DNA of 50,719 bases from Flavobacterium sufflavum (GTDB lineage Bacteria > Bacteroidota > Bacteroidia > Flavobacteriales > Flavobacteriaceae). This document shows, piece by piece, positions 16,882 to 25,280 of the stretch. Every line of letters starts with the position of its first letter. Positions within the stretch are counted from its first letter, which is position 1. Under the pieces are notes generated by a model. It was not told the origin of the DNA. It ran no database searches and saw only the letters and a list, made by a program, of their open reading frames with translations. The position numbers were made by a program, and so were the translations under genes. Location of the stretch: positions 1 to 50,719 of the forward strand of contig NZ_SACJ01000017.1 of the NCBI RefSeq assembly GCF_004016525.1. Reading direction: 5' to 3'.

Positions 16882-17846
16882 ATTCTTGCAATTCTAGTAT
16901 ATTGCCCTGCAACTAATTCTCTTAATAAATCATCACAAAATAATTTTAAATTTACAAAATTTGGAGTCCCATTTACATCTAATGGCACTTTACCCTCTAA
17001 ATAAATTCTTGGCATCACATCATTCGTATCCAATTCAAAAGTTGAAGTTTTTTTAGAAGATAAATTTTGTAATGATACTCTTTTTTGTGCTCTTGATAAT
17101 TGAAAATTATTAAAAGTTAATCCAGAAACAACTCTGTTTAATATACCAATTTTTCCTGGAGGAATATTATTAACCCCTTTCGGTTTAATAGAGATTTCAA
17201 TACTATATTCTTTACATAAATTAGAAAATTCCGCATCAGTAGTGATAGATGAAGATAAAGTGTTTGTGAGATAACTTAAACCTACAACTTTACTATTATT
17301 TTTAAATTCATCTCTTATACTATCGGGCAAAATGGCTGAAGGTTCTGGTTTATTGTATTTACCCCTAATACTAAATAAATCCCTTATATGCTGTATAAAT
17401 TCTTTTCTAATACTTTCACCACCATATATGTGAAAAAATAAATATCCAAAACTGCTTTCTAAAGGTAGATGAAGATAGAAAAAATATTTATCATTAATTA
17501 CATTACCACTTAAATCTTCTTCAGTTTCTCTGTTATTTAATGGGGATTTTGTTTTACCAGATCCTTTAACTCCCCCCTTTAGAACTCCCCATATAATTTC
17601 ATCGGTTACATTATAACCATATTCTTGAACATTTGTGCTTAATGTAAAAGCTTTGTTTCTTACTTCAGTATATCCTTCATCAATACGATTAATAAATAAT
17701 TGATAAAATTCATTAAATAAGTTGTTCTCAGGTATAACACCTGGAATATTTAATATTAAATCCTTAAAACTATTATTTTCATATCCTGCAACAGGTTTTA
17801 ATGCAATGGTAAATACTTCTAATTTTACACTTTCTGGGTTATTCAT
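16878..17846 (-). CDS. Hypothetical protein, 322 aa, partner of the 4-TM protein
   Basis: Soluble, without signal or membrane helices. Notable segments are VKLEVFTIALKPVAGYENNS, a middle YFFYLHLPLESSFGYLFFHIYGG, and a C-terminal LKLFCDDLLRELVAGQYTRIARI. No catalytic motif known to me is evident. The glycine-rich GVKGSGKTKS at ~91-100 resembles a P-loop superficially but lies in a charged, likely disordered stretch, so I do not call an ATPase. It is the first gene of a coupled pair with the membrane protein, and upstream are remnants of other genes. Function unknown. Confidence 0.65.
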   Translation of the reverse strand: MNNPESVKLEVFTIALKPVAGYENNSFKDLILNIPGVIPENNLFNEFYQLFINRIDEGYTEVRNKAFTLSTNVQEYGYNVTDEIIWGVLKGGVKGSGKTKSPLNNRETEEDLSGNVINDKYFFYLHLPLESSFGYLFFHIYGGESIRKEFIQHIRDLFSIRGKYNKPEPSAILPDSIRDEFKNNSKVVGLSYLTNTLSSSITTDAEFSNLCKEYSIEISIKPKGVNNIPPGKIGILNRVVSGLTFNNFQLSRAQKRVSLQNLSSKKTSTFELDTNDVMPRIYLEGKVPLDVNGTPNFVNLKLFCDDLLRELVAGQYTRIARI

Positions 17847-17867
17847 TTTTTTTAATCTTTTATATTT

Positions 17868-17987
17868 TTATTTGGCTGTATCGCCTTTATCAAAATTTGC
17901 TATATATAAAGCCATCATCCCCTTAACAAAAACAGTCACAAACTCCTTCATAAACTCAATAATCTTATATAATATCCTATTTCCAGT
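17868..17987 (-). pseudogene. Remnant of a second hsdR 3' end
   Basis: Forty codons read TGNRILYKIIEFMKEF, then VTVFVKGMMALYIANFDKGDTAK and stop. This parallels the intact hsdR C-terminus GDRIIAKMKEFVEVFVKGMMA 0.9 kb away. An in-frame stop lies directly upstream, so only the tail survives. It suggests a duplication or a recombined R-M locus. Confidence 0.65.
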
Positions 17988-18005
17988 TTACTTGGTTTAG
18001 AAAAC

Positions 18006-18113
18006 TTATTCTTTATCTGTTTCTATTAAATCTAAGAATTCGTCTCGCAAAGGTTCATGTTGCCAAAAGAGATAGTTTCTATGAATAGCTCTGTTTTTTC
18101 TACAGATAGTTTT
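18006..18113 (-). pseudogene. Unidentified coding remnant, 35 codons
   Basis: An open stretch without start codon reads KTICRKNRAIHRNYLFWQH, then EPLRDEFLDLIETDKE and stop. Its composition is protein-like and unlike spacer DNA. Family not recognised. It lies between the hsdR remnant and the GIY-YIG-like gene and may be the tail of another lost island gene. Confidence 0.35.
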
Positions 18114-18123
18114 TCAACTTTAA

Positions 18124-18699
18124 TTAATTCTTATGCGATCCTACTATAGGTTTTAATTCCTTTGCTAATTCAATTTCAAGAACTCCAAGTAAGCTTTTCA
18201 TTTCTTCTTTAAATACTATATAGTTTAATTTCAAATTGCCATAACGTTCAGTATCGTACCAATAGGTCAGTTGTAAACTTCCAGTTCTGTCACTAACAGA
18301 ATGTCCCAAATGATTAACAAACCTATAGTGAAATTTATCTATAACTTTACCTACATATAAGACCCCGCTAGATTTTCTTCGGGAACTTGGTATTTCTGTA
18401 AATTTTCTTTCTTTAGGTATTTTGCTAATCTTTTCAAATAGCTGATTTAAAGAATCATTTTCTAATTTTGTAGCATCGTAAGTCAGCCAATATAAAACAG
18501 GTACTTTTTTCGGTAAGCTATCGTACAAATCTTTAAAATTAGCACACTTAGAAAATGTTTGTGTCTTTCTGTACTTTTCATTTAGATAGCTACTATCAAT
18601 TTCTATAGTCTTTACTTCTAAATCATTCCCCTTGATTGCGTCAATACACCTTTTTAATTTATTAATTTGATCATCCACAATATCTTGTAATTTATTCAT
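18124..18699 (-). CDS. GIY-YIG-like nuclease-fold protein
   Basis: 191 aa. After a charged N-terminal helix (1-30), VPVLYWLTY (66-74) could be the GIY strand. SGVLYVGKVIDKFHYRFVNHL (111-131) is a clear YIG-type segment with the catalytic-type Arg126. LEIELAKELKPIVG (174-187) carries the Glu and terminal helix seen in GIY-YIG enzymes. An insertion of ~35 residues separates GIY from YIG. It is 94 bp downstream of hsdR on the same strand, so it may be an accessory of the R-M locus or a separate defence nuclease. The family call is good; the role is uncertain. Confidence 0.65.
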   Translation of the reverse strand: MNKLQDIVDDQINKLKRCIDAIKGNDLEVKTIEIDSSYLNEKYRKTQTFSKCANFKDLYDSLPKKVPVLYWLTYDATKLENDSLNQLFEKISKIPKERKFTEIPSSRRKSSGVLYVGKVIDKFHYRFVNHLGHSVSDRTGSLQLTYWYDTERYGNLKLNYIVFKEEMKSLLGVLEIELAKELKPIVGSHKN

Positions 18700-18726
18700 A
18701 ATTGTACCTTTTCGTTATCCCTATAT

Positions 18727-18786
18727 CTATTTGGCATACTTACCAGAAAAATATCCATTCATATCATGAACCCCTCGTATTGCCAT
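18727..18786 (-). pseudogene. Short coding remnant just after hsdR
   Basis: Nineteen codons, MAIRGVHDMNGYFSGKYAK and stop, lie directly after the hsdR stop in another frame. Like the hsdR-tail remnant at 17868-17987 it ends in AK-stop. It may be a displaced part of an ancestral hsdR 3' region. Too short to be sure. Confidence 0.25.
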
Positions 18787-18793
18787 TAATCCC

Positions 18794-21673
18794 CTAAGCC
18801 ATCATCCCTTTAACAAAAACCTCCACAAACTCCTTCATTTTAGCTATAATTCGATCGCCGATTACTCTGGCTTGAAGAATACTTGGTCTGTTGTCTAAAC
18901 ATTGAAAAACCTCGTCTTTTATAGGTTCTCTACCACTGTAGATGTAGGCATCAATTAAGGCTTTGAATTGTGCTTTGTCCAAATGTTCTTCTTCACACAG
19001 TTTGCCTAATGCTAAGACCTTTTGATCTTGCCAGAATTTTTCAAACTCATCTTCAATTTTATCTCCATCTTTTATGTGAGGCATATTCTCATCGATGAAT
19101 TTTTGAATCAATTCCCGTTTGCTTCTTAACTGAATATCTCCTCCCAATAAATCAATAATAGCTTTTCGTTGTACAGCTGCTGCCGAAGCAGTTTTTGTAG
19201 CTTTTAATTGAGCTAATAATTTCAGGATGTAGGCAACATTAATTTTATCCCGGTGGATTAACTCTAGTTCAAAATCAATATCGTCCAGTATAGACGTTTT
19301 TTGTTTTTGATTGTCTTGTTTTACTTTTTGGTATAAGTCTAAATACTTGGCTTTATAGTCTTCGTATTCTTGTTCGTCAATCTGTAAATCTTCCCAATCA
19401 AAGTCAGCGTAGGATTGCAGGACGTTCATGGCTCGCATTAATTTTCGGAAAGCTTGCACAAATAGCGCTTCGTCTTCTTCGCTTTCTAAATCATTCACAC
19501 TTTGATAAGTAGGAGCAATTTCTCTTAAGAGTTTTAAAGCTTCCTCAAACTTGGCAGCTATCGCTTCATAATTAGGCATCGTAACCACTTCGATAGCTTC
19601 TTTATTCGAAAACAAAGTAATAGCATCGTCTGTAGCCTTTTTAAGGTTTCTAAAAGACAAAATATTTCCTTGTGACTTCTGTTCACCTAATATTCTATTA
19701 GTTCTGGAATAAGCCTGAATTAAACCGTGTTGTTTCAGGTTTTTGTCTACATACAAAGTATTTACTTTTTTAGCATCAAAACCTGTAAGCATCATGTTCA
19801 CAACAATAACAATATCCAAACGATCTTTTTCATCATTGAAGTTTTGTTTTTCCCGGTCTTTTAAACGTTGGCTAATATTTTTGAAATAATTCTCAAATTG
19901 CTGACCGTCTTTGGTTGAAAAGCTCGTGCCATACATTGCATTATAATCAGCAATATAAGTTTCCAATTTATCTCTGGTACGCTTGGTTTGATAAGTTGAT
20001 GGAGCTTCTGCTAAAACATCAAAATCGACTTCATCACCAGGAAGAAAATCCTGTGCATCATCTGAATCTTCGTTAGTGCCATAAGTGAAAATAGTAGCAA
20101 TGCGCAAATCATGTTCTCCGGCTATTTTCTTTTGCTGAAAAAGATCGTAATACTGAATTACATTATCAATACTACTCACTGCTAATAGTGCCGAATAATC
20201 TCTACTAAAGGTTTTTTGATTGTGATAGGCAATAATATAATCAACAATCTTATTGATTCTTTTTTCAGAATCCAATACTTCCTGCTTATCGATATCTTCA
20301 ACTTCAATATCAATAAAGGTGTTACTTTTGTTTTTGTATCTCCCTATATACTCAATCCCAAAACGCAATACATTTTGATCCCGAATAGCATCAGTAATCA
20401 CATATTTATGCAGGCAGTTGCCAAACAAATCTTTGGTGGTACGCTTTCCTAAATCATTTTTAGATGCGTTTTCAGCAAATATGGGTGTTCCTGTAAAACC
20501 AATTAGCTGGCTTTTATCAAAGAATTTGCTAATTCTATCGTGGGTTTCTCCAAATTGAGAACGGTGGCATTCATCAAATATAAAAACGATTTTCTTATGT
20601 CGTAAGCTTTCAATTTTACCTGAAAAACGTTCTGAAACGGCATTGTTTAATTTTTGAATCGTAGTTAAGACTAACTTAGTATTGTCCGTTAATTGCCTTA
20701 CCAACGATTGGGTATTATCGGTAACATCAACGCTATCTTTTTTGAAAGCGTTGAATTCATTCATGGTTTGATAATCCAAATCTTTTCTATCAACAACAAA
20801 AACAACTTTATGAACGTCTGGCAATTCCATTAAAATTTGGCTTGCCTTGAAAGAAGTCAGGGTTTTTCCTGAACCTGTGGTGTGCCAAATATAAGCGTTG
20901 TCATTAGAGTTTTTAACCTGGTGAATAATCGCTTCGGTAGCAAAAAATTGGTACGGTCGCAACACCATCATAACCTTATGAGTTTCATTGATTACGATAT
21001 AATGTGCAATCATTTTACCCAAATGTTCCGGGTTTAAAAAAGCAGCTGCGAACTCGGTTAACTCGGTGATGTTTTTATTATTGGAATCCGCCCAAAAGAA
21101 GGTTTGTTTGACCGATTGTAATTTGTTATTTGCAAGATATTTGGTATTTACTCCATTGCTTATCACAAACAGTTGCACGTACTGAAACAAACCATGATTG
21201 CTCCAAAAGGAGTGCATTTGGTAGCGATTAATTTGGTTGAAAGCCTCTTTGATTTCAATTCCTGAACGTTTGAGTTCTATTTGTACCAAAGGCAAACCGT
21301 TAACCAAAAGCGTAACATCAAAACGGTTTTTATAACTTCCTTCTAAACTGATTTGGTTGGTAACCTGGAATAAATTTTGACTGCTATCTTCAGTATTAAA
21401 AAAACGAACATAAAACGAAGTACCATCTTCTTTATCCAACTGAAAACGATCCCGAAGCGTTTTGGCTTTTTCAAAAACATTGCCTTTCGCTAAATGATTC
21501 AAAATAGCATCAAACTCTTTGACAGTGAAAGTCGTATCATTAAAAACCTCAAGCTGATTTTTAAGGTTGGTAACCAAAGCACTACCATCCTGTATTTTTA
21601 CAGAGGAATAGTTCAAACCAATCAATTGCCTGATTAAATTGTTTTCTAATTGTGCTTCGGATTGATGGCTCAT
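18794..21673 (-). CDS. hsdR: Type I restriction enzyme, R subunit
   Basis: 959 aa. The N-terminal nuclease has the PD-ExK core RFDVTLLVNGLPLVQIELKRSG (Asp119, Glu133, Lys135). The SF2 translocase follows with Walker A HTTGSGKT (Lys270), DECH in FIFDECHRSQ, GFTGTP and motif VI QAYSRTNRI. The C-terminal helical part binds the M2S methylase. HsdR cuts unmodified DNA far from the recognition site after ATP-driven translocation. It is the last R-M gene and starts only 6 bp after the stop of the 494-aa secreted protein. Its extreme C-terminus GMMA-stop may be slightly truncated, since remnants of similar tails lie downstream. Confidence 0.95.
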   Translation of the reverse strand: MSHQSEAQLENNLIRQLIGLNYSSVKIQDGSALVTNLKNQLEVFNDTTFTVKEFDAILNHLAKGNVFEKAKTLRDRFQLDKEDGTSFYVRFFNTEDSSQNLFQVTNQISLEGSYKNRFDVTLLVNGLPLVQIELKRSGIEIKEAFNQINRYQMHSFWSNHGLFQYVQLFVISNGVNTKYLANNKLQSVKQTFFWADSNNKNITELTEFAAAFLNPEHLGKMIAHYIVINETHKVMMVLRPYQFFATEAIIHQVKNSNDNAYIWHTTGSGKTLTSFKASQILMELPDVHKVVFVVDRKDLDYQTMNEFNAFKKDSVDVTDNTQSLVRQLTDNTKLVLTTIQKLNNAVSERFSGKIESLRHKKIVFIFDECHRSQFGETHDRISKFFDKSQLIGFTGTPIFAENASKNDLGKRTTKDLFGNCLHKYVITDAIRDQNVLRFGIEYIGRYKNKSNTFIDIEVEDIDKQEVLDSEKRINKIVDYIIAYHNQKTFSRDYSALLAVSSIDNVIQYYDLFQQKKIAGEHDLRIATIFTYGTNEDSDDAQDFLPGDEVDFDVLAEAPSTYQTKRTRDKLETYIADYNAMYGTSFSTKDGQQFENYFKNISQRLKDREKQNFNDEKDRLDIVIVVNMMLTGFDAKKVNTLYVDKNLKQHGLIQAYSRTNRILGEQKSQGNILSFRNLKKATDDAITLFSNKEAIEVVTMPNYEAIAAKFEEALKLLREIAPTYQSVNDLESEEDEALFVQAFRKLMRAMNVLQSYADFDWEDLQIDEQEYEDYKAKYLDLYQKVKQDNQKQKTSILDDIDFELELIHRDKINVAYILKLLAQLKATKTASAAAVQRKAIIDLLGGDIQLRSKRELIQKFIDENMPHIKDGDKIEDEFEKFWQDQKVLALGKLCEEEHLDKAQFKALIDAYIYSGREPIKDEVFQCLDNRPSILQARVIGDRIIAKMKEFVEVFVKGMMA

Positions 21674-21679
21674 ATAAAA

Positions 21680-23164
21680 TTAGTTCAAAAATTTACCAAA
21701 TAAGAAACTAGCACTAATACCAACTAAGTGATCTTTATTAACTTCTTTCCATTGTAATTCAAAATTTATAGATGGCTTACCTTCTTTATCTTTCAAACTA
21801 AACGGAATTCCTAATTTCCAATTTGTTCTATGATAATATTGTCCAAAGTTTTTTTCAATAGCTGGACTAATCCCGATCCAATTTGTAACAAAAAATACCG
21901 TTTCAAATCTAGCAACACCAGTAATAAATCTATCAAATCCATTCGCTAAAACGTAAACGTTTTCAGTGGTTACAGCTTGTTGTGTTGGGGATTGTGAAGT
22001 TATAGTTTGAAAAGTTGTGGCATCTGTTTTATCAGCAAGCACATTATTGTTATTGAATGCAGCAACTTGAGCTGTTAGATATAATGATTGTCCTGATGAC
22101 CATTTTAATAAATGTGTATATGTTCCAGTTATTTTTAAAGGATAAAAATTAGTTGTTGAAGGCTTGTCAGGACTCGTATCTGTTAATGCATACTTATATG
22201 ATTTTTGACCAATAGGAAGGAACACATCTAGACTCCCCCACTTGTCACTAAAACGGTGATATAATTTATTCTTTTTAATAAAGCTTATTTCATCTTCTGC
22301 TATTTTTTGATAATATTCTTGGTATTTATCTAAAATAAATTCTTTTTGTTTAACTGATAAAGTATCTATTTTGTTATAACTTAAATCATATAATAATTTT
22401 AAACTATCTAGATCTTTATCATAATCCTCAGCTTTGTATTTTTCAATTTTATCTGTGTATTTCTTAAGTAGTTTTTTACGGTTTAAAGTAATAATTTTTT
22501 TTCTGTCCAAAATCGTAACTTTGTCTTTACTAATTTCATTATAGTTTAATACTCCTCTACCTATTAGTGTTACTTTTCCAGTAATTCCTAAATCACTATT
22601 ATCAAGTTTTCCATTCTTTACAAATGTTGAAAATTTTGAGTCTGCTTTAGCTTTAAAACCAGCACTGAATAGCCATGTTAGTTTTTTTAGTTTTGACTCC
22701 TTTCTTGGATCAAAATTGACTCCAAATGACAGCGATGAATCTTCTGCTTCAATACTACTGTAGAATTTTTGTAAAGACAAATCACTACCTCCGTTAAAAT
22801 ATCTTGCCACTTCATCTGCAAAAAAGATGTTTAACATCTTATCATTAAATATAGTGTTCTCATTTACTTTATCCCTTAAGGAATTAATAGTATTTATATT
22901 AGGTAATGGATCTTCAATTGCATCTAAGAAAGGTTTCGCTCCTTCAAATAAAACAACTGTATCTTTATTATTCGTTTTATATATTTTCAATGAATCAATA
23001 TGATATTCATATATCAATGGCGTTTTTTTTAATTCTTCAATTGTTTTTGGTGGAATTATTAATTTTTCTCCCATATAATTTATTGGAGTTTTTTGTCCAA
23101 AACAAGAACAAAAAATAAATACTAAAATCAATGTAAAAAGATGTTTTTGAATTTCCATAATCAT
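21680..23164 (-). CDS. Secreted protein with putative outer-membrane beta-barrel end, embedded in the R-M operon
   Basis: 494 aa; start MIMEIQ, or MEIQ two codons later. A signal peptide ends at CSCFGQ. The middle (~200-320) is lysine-rich and helical (KKLLKKYTDKIEKYKAEDYD, FILDKYQEYYQKIAEDE). The last ~170 residues alternate in a beta-strand pattern (SGQSLYLTAQVAAFNNNN, FDRFITGVARFETVFF, INFELQWKEVN, LVGISASFLFGKFLN) as in outer-membrane barrels. Family not recognised. It starts 5 bp after the protease gene and ends 6 bp before hsdR, so all three are on one transcript. An exported protein inside an R-M operon is unusual. Confidence 0.6.
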   Translation of the reverse strand: MIMEIQKHLFTLILVFIFCSCFGQKTPINYMGEKLIIPPKTIEELKKTPLIYEYHIDSLKIYKTNNKDTVVLFEGAKPFLDAIEDPLPNINTINSLRDKVNENTIFNDKMLNIFFADEVARYFNGGSDLSLQKFYSSIEAEDSSLSFGVNFDPRKESKLKKLTWLFSAGFKAKADSKFSTFVKNGKLDNSDLGITGKVTLIGRGVLNYNEISKDKVTILDRKKIITLNRKKLLKKYTDKIEKYKAEDYDKDLDSLKLLYDLSYNKIDTLSVKQKEFILDKYQEYYQKIAEDEISFIKKNKLYHRFSDKWGSLDVFLPIGQKSYKYALTDTSPDKPSTTNFYPLKITGTYTHLLKWSSGQSLYLTAQVAAFNNNNVLADKTDATTFQTITSQSPTQQAVTTENVYVLANGFDRFITGVARFETVFFVTNWIGISPAIEKNFGQYYHRTNWKLGIPFSLKDKEGKPSINFELQWKEVNKDHLVGISASFLFGKFLN

Positions 23165-23169
23165 ACTAT

Positions 23170-23955
23170 TTAATTAGTTATATCTATACCTTGAATGTTG
23201 CAAAATGCTATAATTTTATCATAAATTAAAGGAGTTATTATGGTAGCCCTTCCACAGCTTATATTCTTTGGATCACCATTTGTATGAATAGCAAATACAG
23301 TAGGGATACCCTTTTTATAATACCAAATGGCTGCTCCACTATCACCATGTTCTGTTTCAAAATCATAATTAAGGACATTGTTATTATAATGGTAATTTAA
23401 ACTTACATCCGTTTTTCTAATTTTTTGAGTTTTTTCTGCTGGATATCCTGTTAAATGGATAGTGTCTTTAATATCTAATGGATTGTACGTTTCGAGTTTA
23501 AAATATCCATCAACATTTTTGTAAATTGATTCATCAGGTAAAATGATAACTCCCCAATCTTCCTCTACATGATAACGAAATACTCCATCACTTCCACTGA
23601 TGATGTTCTTGTTTTGTTTTACAGAAAATGATTGCGAATGAAGCTTTATATCGTTTTTAGTGGCATATTCAACATATAAACTTTTGACCTTATTAATCCC
23701 TCTGTGTTTTCTCTTAGCAACATTGTGACCTGCTGTTAATAAAACCCTCGGATGTATTAAAAAAGCAGTACCCGAAAACCCGCCAAATAATCTACATGGA
23801 TTTACATAAACAACAAAAGTATTCGGTTTTAGAGTGTCCGAAACTGTCCTTCTTTGTAGTACCACACCATTACAATGATTATTATTTTGCCCAAATACAA
23901 TTGCAGATAAGCTAAACACCAAAAATGACACAAATAATTTAACCTTTACTTTCAT
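23170..23955 (-). CDS. Secreted trypsin-like serine protease embedded in the R-M operon
   Basis: 261 aa with signal peptide ending SAIVFGQ. The chymotrypsin-fold triad is complete: His77 in LLTAGHNVA, Asp133 in EEDWGVIIL and Ser206 in HGDSGAAIW. GTAFLIHPR precedes the His, and FAIHTNGDP follows the Ser. The overall look is that of the V8/glutamyl-endopeptidase-like S1 group, which acts outside the cytoplasm. It lies 98 bp downstream of hsdS and 5 bp upstream of the 494-aa barrel-like protein, so the two probably form a functional pair. Known bacterial immune proteases of this fold are cytoplasmic, so the signal peptide sets this one apart. Confidence 0.85.
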   Translation of the reverse strand: MKVKVKLFVSFLVFSLSAIVFGQNNNHCNGVVLQRRTVSDTLKPNTFVVYVNPCRLFGGFSGTAFLIHPRVLLTAGHNVAKRKHRGINKVKSLYVEYATKNDIKLHSQSFSVKQNKNIISGSDGVFRYHVEEDWGVIILPDESIYKNVDGYFKLETYNPLDIKDTIHLTGYPAEKTQKIRKTDVSLNYHYNNNVLNYDFETEHGDSGAAIWYYKKGIPTVFAIHTNGDPKNISCGRATIITPLIYDKIIAFCNIQGIDITN

Positions 23956-24053
23956 ATCTAATTAGATTACTGGTTACTATAATTAAGATTTAACATTTAG
24001 ATGTCTTTAAAATTTACTGTATTTGTACTTGTAATCTTAGTTAGTTCGTTTAT

Positions 24054-25280
24054 TTACACAAACATCTGCTGCAACAACCCCTTTTTAAACGTTTGCGTTT
24101 GGGTGATTTGTTTGTTAACACCGTCTATTTTGGTATCGATACCCGATAAAAAATTGGCTATTTTTTGTTGTTCAGGAATAGATGGAATAATTAAATCGAC
24201 ATTCAAAAAATCATTTACTCCAATATTTAGTAATCCATGATTTCTTGCACCTTCTTGAGCTACTTTTTCAATTTCTTTATTGTGAAGTCCAAATTCAAAA
24301 TATTGCTCCATAAAATTCAATGAAACTGATTCATTAAAACGAAAACATATATATAAAGTTGACACTACACCTTTGTCATACTTTTTAAGCCTTTTAATTG
24401 CCCCCATTGGATAGCCATTAGAGTAACTTTTATTATAAGCAAAATCATTTTTTTCTAGCAGATAGTAATTAGTAACATCTTTTGCAGAAACAGATTTATT
24501 AAAATATTCTAATTGACTTACTAAACCAAGTTGTGCAGAAATAGTCAAAACATTAAGATTGTTTTCTTTGTTCTTTCTAACAATTCTATTGGCAACCTCA
24601 CCCAACTTTTTCTCCTCCCAATCCGGATAATTTTTTCCATTCTCGTCTTTAAATCTCAATTTCCCAGAGAACAATTGTTGCACTACACCTTTTTTGTATT
24701 GTTCTAAGAGTTCCTTTTTGCAGGAAAGTTGCTGTATTTTTTCATCGACGGCACTTAAAAAAGAAGCTATTTTTTGTTGTTCTGGGAAGGTTGGAAAAGA
24801 GAAAATTCCACTTTCAACAACATTCCAATCTGCACGAGGCATTTTTGAACCACTTGATTGATTTGCTAAATCAATAAATTTATTTGTTTGAATAATTTGA
24901 TATAAGAAAGAGTTGGTGATTTTTAAGCCTTTTAAAACCCATATTTCCGAAGAACAAACTCCGTCAAAAGATGCCTGAAGATATTTTTTCAAATATGGTC
25001 TTAGTTTACCAAAAAGTACATCTCCTTCATTAAACTTATTCTTTATACTCCCAGAATTACTCCCATCAATAAAACCAAGCAATTGACCAGTTTCTGTTGC
25101 TAAATGTTCTAATTCAATACACTTTGTAAATGATTTTTCTTTTATAGGATTAAATTTTCCTGATTTATTTGTTACTAATTTTCCAAACTTTTCTAATTCC
25201 CAATTTCCCTCAAAACTAAGAAACCTCAATTTTGGCACTAAAGTTTCCTTCTTTTCGCTATGTAAAGTTGCTGTGCTCAT
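24054..25280 (-). CDS. hsdS: Type I restriction-modification specificity subunit
   Basis: 408 aa with two target-recognition domains (~20-160 and ~225-360). Each is followed by the conserved HsdS spacer helix: FPEQQKIASFLSAVDEKIQQL (central) and IPEQQKIANFLSGIDTKIDGV (C-terminal). The tandem repeats also show in the DNA. HsdS sets the bipartite DNA sequence recognised by the whole complex; the sequence itself cannot be predicted here. Its ATG shares one base with the hsdM stop (TAATG), giving coupled translation. Confidence 0.95.
   Translation of the reverse strand: MSTATLHSEKKETLVPKLRFLSFEGNWELEKFGKLVTNKSGKFNPIKEKSFTKCIELEHLATETGQLLGFIDGSNSGSIKNKFNEGDVLFGKLRPYLKKYLQASFDGVCSSEIWVLKGLKITNSFLYQIIQTNKFIDLANQSSGSKMPRADWNVVESGIFSFPTFPEQQKIASFLSAVDEKIQQLSCKKELLEQYKKGVVQQLFSGKLRFKDENGKNYPDWEEKKLGEVANRIVRKNKENNLNVLTISAQLGLVSQLEYFNKSVSAKDVTNYYLLEKNDFAYNKSYSNGYPMGAIKRLKKYDKGVVSTLYICFRFNESVSLNFMEQYFEFGLHNKEIEKVAQEGARNHGLLNIGVNDFLNVDLIIPSIPEQQKIANFLSGIDTKIDGVNKQITQTQTFKKGLLQQMFV

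Noticed and set aside
16878..17846. P-loop ATPase call for the 322-aa protein, from GVKGSGKTKS
   Set aside because: The stretch is short, charged and probably disordered, with no hydrophobic strand before it and no Walker B after it.
24001..24240. Plus-strand frame over the end of hsdS with a hydrophobic start
   Set aside because: It is a shadow of the conserved HsdS C-terminus on the other strand.
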